From UBA1049 sp964525815 (GTDB lineage Bacteria; Bacillota; Clostridia; Oscillospirales; CAG-382), in contig CAZGJQ010000076.1 in the NCBI GenBank assembly GCA_964525815.1, positions 1 through 9,632 on the forward strand: a stretch of DNA of 9,632 nt. Direction: 5' to 3'. Numbering within the stretch: the first letter of the stretch is position 1; every line of letters starts with the position of its first letter. A program made the translations under genes and the position numbers. Of the stretch, positions 1-6,671 are shown in pieces. The notes under the pieces are model-generated. The model had not been told where the DNA came from, did not search any database, and worked only from the letters and a program-made list of their open reading frames with translations.

Positions 1-2219
1 ACCTTATATTCGAGAACGGTTCCCGACTTGGTTATTAAATCATCGGCTGTCTTTACCACAATGCTCTTTACATATTTTAACTCCTTAACATCACCAACCA
101 AGGGTATCATAATTTCGGGCACTACGCCGCACCCTTCCTTATTAACGGCTATAGCGGCTTCAATGACAGCGGTGGTCTGCATCTGAGCTATTTCGGGATA
201 ACTGACCGCAAGACGGCAGCCTCTGTGTCCCATCATTGGGTTTTGCTCGTGTAACGATACGACGGTAGCCTTAAGCTCCTCAAAGCTTATTCCCATCTCA
301 CCCGCAAGCTCCTTAATATCCTCATCCTCCGAAGGAAGAAATTCGTGAAGAGGGGGGTCTAAAAAGCGGATTGTAACAGGGAAGCCCTTCATAGCTCTGA
401 ATATACCCTCAAAGTCGCTCCTCTGCATGGGCAGAAGCTTGTCCAGAGCCGCACGGCGCTGCGCCGCCGTTTTTGAAACTATCATCTCCCGCATTGCGCT
501 TATTCTGTCTGCCTCAAAGAACATATGCTCGGTACGGCATAGTCCTACACCCTCGGCACCGAAGGAAACAGCCTGAGCCGCATCCGCAGGAGTGTCCGCA
601 TTTGTACGTACCTTTAAGGTGCGCCGCTTATCAGCCCAGCTCATAAAGGTCTCGAAATCGCCGCTTATGCTGACGTCGGTGGTTGGAATTTGACAGCAAT
701 AAACATTTCCGGTTGAGCCGTCAATGGAGATATGATCACCCTCCCGCACGCAGGTATCGCCGATAACACAGAACTTTTCTTCCTCTCTCATAACAATATC
801 GCCGCAGCCTACAACACAGCACCGTCCCATACCCCGGGCAACCACGGCTGCGTGAGAGGTCTTGCCGCCTCTTACGGTAAGAATTCCTTCGGAAGCGTAC
901 ATGCCCTCAATATCCTCGGGTGAGGTCTCCAGCCTTACGAGAATAACCTTTTCCTTATTCTCGGCCGCATACTTTTTTGCGCTTTCCGCAGTAAAAAACA
1001 CCTTTCCGCAAGCCGCTCCGGGGGATGCGGCTAATCCGGTTGCGGATACACAGGCTTTTTTAAGCTCGCTCTGAACAAACTGAGGATGCAGCAGTGCATC
1101 GAGCTGCTTTGGCTCAACCTTGAGAATAGCCTCGTCGATTGTAAGCATTTTCTCTTTTACAAGGTCAACCGCAATTTTTAGCGCAGCCGCAGCGGTACGC
1201 TTTCCGTTTCTGGTCTGCAGCATGTAGAGCTTTCCGTTCTCAATGGTAAACTCCATATCCTGCATATCCTTGTAATGATTCTCCAGCTTAGTGGCTATAT
1301 CCATAAATTCGTTATAAACCTCGGGCATTTTATCGTAAAGGGTACTGATGGGAAGAGGAGTTCTTATGCCGGCTACCACATCCTCTCCCTGAGCATCCAT
1401 AAGATACTCTCCGTAGAGCTTTTTCTCTCCGGTGGAAGGGTCACGCGTAAAGGCAACTCCGGTACCGCTGCTCTTGCCCATGTTGCCGAAAACCATTGCC
1501 TGAACATTAACCGCGGTTCCCCAGGAAGCGGGTATATCGTTCATCCTTCTGTAAACAATCGCTCTTTCGTTGTTCCAGGAGCGGAAAACTGCTCTGACCG
1601 CTTCAATTAGCTGAACCTTTGCATCAGCAGGGAAATCCATTCCCTTATTCGCCTTAAAATATGCCTTGAACTCCTTTACGAGCTGCTTCATATCATCAGT
1701 ATCCAGCTCTAAATCGAGCTTTACACCCTTTTTTTCCTTCAGTTTATCAATAATAACCTCAAAGCTCTTTTTTTCCAGTCCCATTACCACATCCGAAAAC
1801 ATCTGTATAAACCTGCGGTAGGAGTCGTATGCAAAGCGGGGGTTTTCTGTAAGACCTGCCAAGCCTTCGGCGACCTCGTCATTAAGTCCGAGGTTCAGGA
1901 TTGTATCCATCATTCCGGGCATGGAGGCTCTCGAGCCGCTGCGGACAGAAACCAGCAGGGGGTTGTTAACGTCTCCGAACTTCTTGCCGGTTATCTTTTC
2001 CATTTCGTTAATATAATGGTATATTTCCTTTTCAAGCTCCTCGGTTATAACCTCTCCGTCCTCATAATACTTGTTGCAGGCCTCCGTTGTGATGGTAAAG
2101 CCCTGGGGGACAGGCATACCCAGCAGAGTCATTTCCGCAAGATTTGCTCCCTTTCCTCCAAGCAGATTACGCATGGAACCGTTGCCCTCCGAAAAAAGGT
2201 AAACGAACTTATTGCTCAT
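1..2219 (-). CDS. ppdK: Pyruvate,phosphate dikinase, N-terminal 739 codons (C-terminus outside window)
   Basis: Cytoplasmic enzyme that interconverts pyruvate + ATP + phosphate and PEP + AMP + pyrophosphate; in anaerobes it often works in the glycolytic, ATP-yielding direction. Translating the minus strand gives an uninterrupted reading frame starting MSNKFVYLFSEGNGSMRNLL. The ATP-grasp nucleotide-binding domain covers about residues 1-340 (GGKGANLAEM near 22, RSGSRASMPGMMDTILNLGL near 93-112). The swivelling phosphohistidine domain (about 390-515) carries GGKTSHAAVVARG, with the phosphorylated His at residue 456 (bases 852-854). The start of the PEP/pyruvate TIM barrel follows, with EGVGLCRTEHMFF (Arg562). 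All of these align at +1 with the C. symbiosum enzyme (His455, Arg561). That family is about 875 residues long, so roughly 135 residues, including the catalytic Cys near 831, lie off the left edge. The ATG has GGAGG at 2231-2235, 11 bases upstream. It is transcribed divergently from pth-mfd. Confidence 0.97.
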   Translation of the reverse strand, partial: MSNKFVYLFSEGNGSMRNLLGGKGANLAEMTLLGMPVPQGFTITTEACNKYYEDGEVITEELEKEIYHYINEMEKITGKKFGDVNNPLLVSVRSGSRASMPGMMDTILNLGLNDEVAEGLAGLTENPRFAYDSYRRFIQMFSDVVMGLEKKSFEVIIDKLKEKKGVKLDLELDTDDMKQLVKEFKAYFKANKGMDFPADAKVQLIEAVRAVFRSWNNERAIVYRRMNDIPASWGTAVNVQAMVFGNMGKSSGTGVAFTRDPSTGEKKLYGEYLMDAQGEDVVAGIRTPLPISTLYDKMPEVYNEFMDIATKLENHYKDMQDMEFTIENGKLYMLQTRNGKRTAAAALKIAVDLVKEKMLTIDEAILKVEPKQLDALLHPQFVQSELKKACVSATGLAASPGAACGKVFFTAESAKKYAAENKEKVILVRLETSPEDIEGMYASEGILTVRGGKTSHAAVVARGMGRCCVVGCGDIVMREEEKFCVIGDTCVREGDHISIDGSTGNVYCCQIPTTDVSISGDFETFMSWADKRRTLKVRTNADTPADAAQAVSFGAEGVGLCRTEHMFFEADRISAMREMIVSKTAAQRRAALDKLLPMQRSDFEGIFRAMKGFPVTIRFLDPPLHEFLPSEDEDIKELAGEMGISFEELKATVVSLHEQNPMMGHRGCRLAVSYPEIAQMQTTAVIEAAIAVNKEGCGVVPEIMIPLVGDVKELKYVKSIVVKTADDLITKSGTVLEYK

Positions 2220-2272
2220 ATTGCTAACATCCTCCGTTTTATATATTGTCTTGTTTTTTGTGTAACCAATTT

Positions 2273-2300
2273 ATTATAACATAATTTTCCATATTGTCTA
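2273..2300 (-). promoter_or_regulatory. Predicted sigma-A promoter of ppdK (extended -10)
   Basis: On the minus strand, TAGACA (plus 2295-2300, 5 of 6 match to TTGACA) is followed after 16 bases by a perfect TATAAT (plus 2273-2278). TG stands one base before the -10 (TGTTATAAT), the extended -10 form. Transcription would start near 2266, leaving a 5' leader of about 45 bases before the ppdK ATG at 2219. The -35 lies inside the imperfect palindrome TTGTCTATACAA (2294-2305), which could be chance or a repressor site. Confidence 0.75.
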
Positions 2301-2359
2301 TACAAATATGACGGTTTTTTTCTTATTTATAATATATTTACAATACTCGGTCGTATAAG

Positions 2360-2373
2360 CCGGAAATTTTCGG
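2360..2373. promoter_or_regulatory. 14-base near-palindrome abutting the pth -35 box (operator candidate)
   Basis: CCGGAAATTTTCGG differs from its own reverse complement only at one symmetric pair, and it ends on the base before the TTGACA of the pth promoter. That position suits a regulator binding site. I do not recognise the motif, and a single copy cannot be told from chance. Confidence 0.3.
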
Positions 2374-2402
2374 TTGACAAACGGGTTGCTTGCAAGTAAA
2401 CT
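2374..2402 (+). promoter_or_regulatory. Predicted sigma-A promoter of pth-mfd
   Basis: A perfect TTGACA (2374-2379) is followed after exactly 17 bases by TAAACT (2397-2402, 4 of 6 match to TATAAT). The predicted start of transcription is near 2409. This argues against the in-frame TTG at 2374 or the ATG at 2407 as the pth start, since the first would lie within the -35 box and the second just upstream of the predicted RNA start. Confidence 0.65.
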
Positions 2403-2420
2403 GTTAATGACAAAAATTAC

Positions 2421-2425
2421 AGAGG
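2421..2425 (+). promoter_or_regulatory. Ribosome binding site that selects the GTG start of pth
   Basis: AGAGG lies 8 bases before GTG at 2434, and the same core precedes tyrS at 2116-type spacing further along (8116-8120). No comparable purine run precedes the in-frame ATG at 2407 or TTG at 2374. Confidence 0.7.
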
Positions 2426-2433
2426 TTAAAAAA

Positions 2434-3027
2434 GTGAGTTTCTTCGGTTTTAAAAAAAGAGCGAGCTGCGATTTTTTGATTGTAGGTCTGGGTAATCCGG
2501 GCGAGAAGTATTCCGGAACAAGGCATAATGCCGGATTTATGGTGTTGGATTATATTTCCGGAAGAGCGGAAATACCGGTAAAAAAGCTTAAGCATATGGC
2601 TATGACCGGTAAGGGCAATATTGCGGGTAAAAGCGTTTTGCTTATGAAGCCGCAGACCTATATGAACAACTCCGGCGAGTCGGTCGCGGATGCTGCGGCA
2701 TATTATAAGATTCCTCCCGAAAACATAATAATCATATTCGATGATATTTCTCTTGAGCTCGGGCAGATGAGAATAAGGCGAAAGGGCAGCGACGGCGGAC
2801 ATAAAGGAATAAAAAGCATTATAGAGCATATCGGACAAGATTTTCCGAGGCTGAAGATTGGCATTGGGAACAAACCGCATCCCGATTATAATCTTGCCGA
2901 TTATGTTTTATCAAAGCTAAAGGCTGAGGATTATGCAAGGATAAGCGCCGGCTTCGACAAGGTTTTTGGTGCGCTGGAGCTTATAATAAGCGGTGAGACA
3001 GACAAGGCGATGAATATTTATAATTAA
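2434..3027 (+). CDS. pth: Peptidyl-tRNA hydrolase (GTG start, 197 aa)
   Basis: Cytosolic esterase that cleaves the bond between peptide and tRNA on peptidyl-tRNA dropped from stalled ribosomes, recycling the tRNA. Family motifs are in order: FLIVGLGNPG (residues 14-23, Asn21), TRHNAGF with the catalytic His31, KPQTYMNNSG (72-81, Asn78), FDD (Asp103, partner of the catalytic His) and GSDGGHKGIKSI (118-129). In the last motif Lys124 stands where E. coli Pth has Asn114 (GGHNG). The GTG start is preferred because it alone has a Shine-Dalgarno sequence (AGAGG, 8 bases upstream) and lies downstream of the predicted promoter. It still leaves about 10 more residues before the first strand than B. subtilis SpoVC has, and they include a basic FGFKKR patch. 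The stop is 18 bases before mfd, so the two are probably one operon, an arrangement common in Firmicutes. Confidence 0.96.
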   Translation: MSFFGFKKRASCDFLIVGLGNPGEKYSGTRHNAGFMVLDYISGRAEIPVKKLKHMAMTGKGNIAGKSVLLMKPQTYMNNSGESVADAAAYYKIPPENIIIIFDDISLELGQMRIRRKGSDGGHKGIKSIIEHIGQDFPRLKIGIGNKPHPDYNLADYVLSKLKAEDYARISAGFDKVFGALELIISGETDKAMNIYN

Positions 3028-3045
3028 CCGGAAGAGCGTTTTTTA

Positions 3046-6000
3046 ATGGAAGCAATTCTATCCCAGTTCGGTTCGGACAGTGAATACAGAGCCCTGATAG
3101 AGGGGCTTAAGGAGAAGCATATACCCTGTGCAGTAAACGGTATATGCGATTCCGCACGCCCTTTTTTAATAGCTGCTCTGCTCAGGGAGACCGATTCAAA
3201 GGGGCTATTGGTGGTAGCGGATGAAAAAGAGGCTTACCGGCTTAAGAATCACCTTGAGATGTTTTTTAAGCGGGTGCTTGTATACCCGTCAAGGGATTTT
3301 GTGTTTGATAATATAAGCAGCTATTCAAGGGAATGGGAGCATGAACGGCTTGCGGTACTGCAAAGCATAACCGAGGATAGCTATGACATAATAATAACCC
3401 TTCCCGATGCGATGTCCCAATATACTATGCCCAGGGAGATATTGGAAAAACGGGTATTCGTGCTTGAAAGAGGTAGGAGCATACCCTTAAACGAGGTTGT
3501 GGAGCGTCTGCTTAGCATGGGATATTCCCGCACCGAGGTTGTAGAGGGTGCGGGACAGTTTGCGCTGCGAGGAGGAATACTCGATATTTTTTCGCCGCAA
3601 TATGATGAGCCGTTTAGAGTGGACTTTTTCGGGGATGAGGTCGATCTTATCGGTTTTTTTGATATTTTATCCCAGCGCAGAAACGAAAACACGGACAAGC
3701 TTACCGTCATACCCGCAAAGGAGCTTGTACCAGATAAAAGAGCAAGAGAAAGCATTATAAACGAGCTTGAAAAGCTGCTGTCCTCCTTCAAGGGCAACGA
3801 AAAGCAGCGGGATGCTCTAAAAAGGGAGCTGGAGATTGCCGAAAACGGGGAGAGCATGCCCTTTGCGGACAGGTTCTTCTCTATGATATATGAAGAAAAG
3901 GAGTGTCTTTTAGATTATTTGCGGGATTATACCGCATTTATTATTGAGACCGGACGGGTAAGGGAACGGAAAAAGGGCTTTGACTTCACACTCGGACAGA
4001 ATATAGAATCGCTTGCGGAAGCGGGTATTTGTTCATACAAGACTGCGGAGGTAGCCCTTATCGGCGAATTTTTGTTCGAAAAATTGGGTTGCAGGGTTAT
4101 TGCTCTTGATTTGTTTATGGCAGCGGGAAGACTGTTCGATTACAAGGCTCAATATAACATACCCGCAAAAAGTGTAACCTCCTTCAGCCGCAGCCTTGAC
4201 CTGCTTTACGATGATTTGTACAGCTATTTAAACGCAAAGCAGAAGGTATTGGTACTGACCGGAAACGAGCGGGCAGCCCGGAACCTTATTGAGAATCTGG
4301 AGGAAAAGGAGATTCCGGCATTTGTTTTTTCGGGTGCTTTGTATCCGGCGACGGTTGCGGTCGGGGTTCTACACTCCAAAAGTCCTACGGAAGGGTTTGA
4401 GCTTATAAAAGCGGGCTTTGTCCTGATAACCGATACCGAATCGGTAAGGGAAAGCGCCAATAACAACAGGCTTGTTTCGGCAAGAGGACAAAGAGTTAAT
4501 AAAGGGGAGAAAATCGCTTCCTATGCGGATCTCTCGGTAGGGGATCTTGTGGTTCATGTCAATCACGGAATCGGTAGATTCGCAGGGATTCAGAATTTAG
4601 TAAGCGAGGGGGTCTCCAAGGATTATATAAAAATCGTATATGCAGACAACGGAATCCTTTATGTTCCCTGCAACCAGCTTGATATGGTAAGTAAATTTAT
4701 CGGTGGTAAGGATACTGTAAAGCTCTCGAAAATGGGCTCGGTCGAGTGGAAAAGAGCCAAGGCAAGAGCGAAAAATGCGGCGAACGATATTGCTAAGGAG
4801 CTTATTCGGCTATATGCGGAGCGGCAGAGGAAGCAGGGCTTTGCTTTTCCTCCGGATGATGAAATCCAGGAGGAGTTTGAGTCTTTGTTCGAATATACCG
4901 AGACGGAGGATCAGGTTATTTCCTCCGGTGAAATAAAACAGGATATGCAAAAAATCGTACCGATGGACAGATTACTTTGCGGAGATGTGGGCTTCGGAAA
5001 AACCGAGGTTGCGCTGCGAGCCGCCTTTAAGTGCGTTTTCGGAGGTAAGCAGGCGGCTTTTTTGGTGCCCACCACTATTCTTGCCCTGCAGCATTATCAA
5101 ACGCTGCTGTCCAGATTCAGGGGGTATCCTATAAAAATCGCGATGCTGTCCCGTTTTGTGACCAAGGGAGAGCAGTCTCGTATAATAAAGGAATACAAAA
5201 GGGGAGAGATTGATATTGTTGTAGGTACTCATCGCCTGTTACAGAAGGATTTGGAGTTCCCGAGCCTCGGACTCTTGGTGGTGGACGAGGAGCAGCGATT
5301 CGGTGTCGCTCATAAGGAAAGAATTAAGCAGCTGGCAAAAAATGTACATGTTCTTACCCTTACCGCAACCCCCATACCGAGAACCCTTAACATGGCGCTG
5401 TCCGGAATAAGGGATATGTCGGTTCTGGAGGAGGCACCCGCAGACAGAGTGCCTGTGCAAACCTTTGTGCTGGAGCATGATGATGAGATTGTAAACGAGG
5501 CTATTCGCAAGGAGCTTCGCAGAGGGGGACAGGTCTTTTTTCTTCATAACTTTATTGATTCAATATATTCCAAGGCAAACAAGCTTGCCGAGGTGTTTGA
5601 GGATACGGCGGTTGCGGTCGCACACGGAAGAATGGACAAGGAGCAGCTCTCCGACGTTTGGGCGGCAATGCTGGAGGGGAAAATCGATATTCTGGTTTGC
5701 ACAACAATCATTGAGACAGGGGTTAATGTTCCCAACGCAAACACTCTTATCATAGAAGAAGCAAACAGAATGGGGCTATCCCAGCTTCATCAGATAAGGG
5801 GAAGGGTGGGACGCTCAACTCGCAGAGCTTATGCTTATCTTACCTATAGAAGTGGCTCCTTAATCAGCGAAATAGCATCCAAAAGGCTGGAGGCTATACG
5901 GGAGTTCACCGAGTTTGGCTCCGGCTTTAAAATCGCAATGCGGGACCTGGAGCTGAGAGGAGCGGGTAATATTCTCGGCTCCGAGCAAAGTGGTCATATG

Positions 6001-6528
6001 GAAGCTATAGGCTATGACCTTTATATAAAAATACTGGAGGAAGCGGTCAACCTGCAAAAGGGAATTTTACCCAAGAAGAAGTCGGAATGCACAGTGGATA
6101 TTGCGGTTGATGCCTTTATACCCGATAAATATATTTCTTCGTCCAAGCTACGTATGGATGTGTACAGGAAGATTGCGAATATTGAGAACGAGGAGGATAA
6201 AAACGACCTCCTGGATGAGCTGATAGACAGATTCGGAGATTTGCCCAAACCGGTGGAAAACCTTATCGATATTTCTCTTATACGCAACGCTGCAAGTATT
6301 TTGGGATTTTCTTCTGTTGAGCAGAAGGGAAGCGTAGTTTCACTTTATAATCATGCTCTTGACATAAGAGCAGCCTCGGCACTGGCTGCGGAGGAAGAGC
6401 TGAGAGGACGCATAATGCTTTCCGCAGGAGCAAAGCCTCATATAGCATGCAGAATGCGAAAAGATGACCGTAATTTGAGCATCGTGAAGGAAATATTAAA
6501 CGTTTACACAAAATTATCACAAAAATAG
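3046..6528 (+). CDS. mfd: Transcription-repair coupling factor Mfd (1160 aa)
   Basis: ATP-driven DNA translocase that pushes RNA polymerase stalled at lesions off the template and recruits UvrA for nucleotide excision repair. The full domain set is present at the usual length (E. coli about 1148). A UvrB-like N-terminal module (about 1-340) contains LRGGILDIF...FRVDFF, where Arg175, Arg191 and Phe195 line up with E. coli Arg165, Arg181 and Phe185 of the UvrA-binding surface. A CarD-like RNA polymerase interaction domain covers about 486-555. The RecG-like motor has Walker A GDVGFGKTE (646-654, Lys652), DEEQ (747-750), TATPIPRT (773-780), IIETGVNVP (888-896) and QLHQIRGRVGR (913-923). The C-terminal TRCF domain covers about 1015-1105. 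The start ATG has GGAAGAG (3030-3036) 9 bases upstream. I see no terminator after it, so some read-through into the foldase gene is likely. Confidence 0.98.
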   Translation: MEAILSQFGSDSEYRALIEGLKEKHIPCAVNGICDSARPFLIAALLRETDSKGLLVVADEKEAYRLKNHLEMFFKRVLVYPSRDFVFDNISSYSREWEHERLAVLQSITEDSYDIIITLPDAMSQYTMPREILEKRVFVLERGRSIPLNEVVERLLSMGYSRTEVVEGAGQFALRGGILDIFSPQYDEPFRVDFFGDEVDLIGFFDILSQRRNENTDKLTVIPAKELVPDKRARESIINELEKLLSSFKGNEKQRDALKRELEIAENGESMPFADRFFSMIYEEKECLLDYLRDYTAFIIETGRVRERKKGFDFTLGQNIESLAEAGICSYKTAEVALIGEFLFEKLGCRVIALDLFMAAGRLFDYKAQYNIPAKSVTSFSRSLDLLYDDLYSYLNAKQKVLVLTGNERAARNLIENLEEKEIPAFVFSGALYPATVAVGVLHSKSPTEGFELIKAGFVLITDTESVRESANNNRLVSARGQRVNKGEKIASYADLSVGDLVVHVNHGIGRFAGIQNLVSEGVSKDYIKIVYADNGILYVPCNQLDMVSKFIGGKDTVKLSKMGSVEWKRAKARAKNAANDIAKELIRLYAERQRKQGFAFPPDDEIQEEFESLFEYTETEDQVISSGEIKQDMQKIVPMDRLLCGDVGFGKTEVALRAAFKCVFGGKQAAFLVPTTILALQHYQTLLSRFRGYPIKIAMLSRFVTKGEQSRIIKEYKRGEIDIVVGTHRLLQKDLEFPSLGLLVVDEEQRFGVAHKERIKQLAKNVHVLTLTATPIPRTLNMALSGIRDMSVLEEAPADRVPVQTFVLEHDDEIVNEAIRKELRRGGQVFFLHNFIDSIYSKANKLAEVFEDTAVAVAHGRMDKEQLSDVWAAMLEGKIDILVCTTIIETGVNVPNANTLIIEEANRMGLSQLHQIRGRVGRSTRRAYAYLTYRSGSLISEIASKRLEAIREFTEFGSGFKIAMRDLELRGAGNILGSEQSGHMEAIGYDLYIKILEEAVNLQKGILPKKKSECTVDIAVDAFIPDKYISSSKLRMDVYRKIANIENEEDKNDLLDELIDRFGDLPKPVENLIDISLIRNAASILGFSSVEQKGSVVSLYNHALDIRAASALAAEEELRGRIMLSAGAKPHIACRMRKDDRNLSIVKEILNVYTKLSQK

Positions 6529-6530
6529 TG

Positions 6531-6559
6531 TAGACAAACTATACAAAATAGGCTATAAT
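6531..6559 (+). promoter_or_regulatory. Predicted sigma-A promoter of the foldase-tyrS operon
   Basis: TAGACA (6531-6536, 5 of 6 match to TTGACA) and a perfect TATAAT (6554-6559) are separated by 17 bases. The -35 begins 2 bases after the mfd stop codon. Transcription would start near 6566, about 105 bases before the foldase ATG. The inverted repeat ATAGT/ACTAT (6525-6529 and 6538-6542) brackets the -35. The ten bases GTGTAGACAA (6528-6537) match the ppdK promoter (GTATAGACAA on the minus strand, plus 2294-2303) at 9 of 10 positions. Confidence 0.75.
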
Positions 6560-6569
6560 TTCTTTTACA

Positions 6570-6657
6570 CATATTATTATTATGTAATATGCTGCCATTA
6601 TACCGTCCGCCCGGCGATGGACGGGGAAGTATAAGTAAGAGCTATATGTCGCCGGAG
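6570..6657 (+). promoter_or_regulatory. Structured mRNA leader with possible H-type pseudoknot over the Shine-Dalgarno region
   Basis: The first element is an AT-only hairpin, CATATTA (6570-6576) with TAATATG (6585-6591). The second is a GC-rich hairpin, CCGTCC (6603-6608) with GGACGG (6619-6624). It can be redrawn with an outer TTATAC/GTATAA stem (6598-6603 with 6629-6634) and a GGGAA bulge. The hairpin loop bases CCGGCGAT (6611-6618) are complementary to GTCGCCGG (6648-6655), seven Watson-Crick pairs plus one G-U. Together with the first stem this makes a plausible H-type pseudoknot with a 23-base purine-rich connecting loop. The downstream strand overlaps GGAG (6654-6657), a candidate Shine-Dalgarno sequence 14 bases before the ATG; GGA at 6661-6663 is an alternative. 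Such a fold could control translation. I do not recognise a known riboswitch class. The fold is inferred from complementarity only. Confidence 0.4.
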
Positions 6658-6671
6658 ATTGGATTAACGCA

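Noticed and set aside
1275..1610. 111-codon plus-strand reading frame
   Set aside because: It lies wholly inside ppdK on the opposite strand, which encodes highly conserved protein there; it has no recognisable domain.
2328..2333. Second plus-strand -10 (TATAAT) in the ppdK-pth intergenic region
   Set aside because: No acceptable -35 lies 16-18 bases upstream, and the region is simply AT-rich.
2404..2880. 158-codon minus-strand reading frame across pth
   Set aside because: Antisense to conserved Pth motifs, with no family resemblance.
3381..3857. 158-codon minus-strand reading frame inside mfd
   Set aside because: Low-complexity Ser-rich translation antisense to a conserved Mfd domain; a shadow of mfd codon use.
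5239..5547. 102-codon minus-strand reading frame in the Mfd motor domain
   Set aside because: Antisense to helicase motifs; no recognisable domain.
6570..6591. Terminator after mfd
   Set aside because: The CATATTA/TAATATG hairpin is all AT apart from the closing C-G pair and has no following T tract.
6613..6655. Fluoride riboswitch (crcB type), suggested by GGCGATGG
   Set aside because: The start resembles the consensus, but the internal GCC...GGC stem and the downstream conserved block are absent, and the downstream genes are not fluoride exporters.
6566..6671. T-box riboswitch upstream of the foldase-tyrS operon
   Set aside because: The GGGGAAGTA and AAGAGCTA-like bits recall T-box Stem I, but the leader is only about 105 bases and has neither the conserved TGGNACCGCG core nor a terminator before the ATG.
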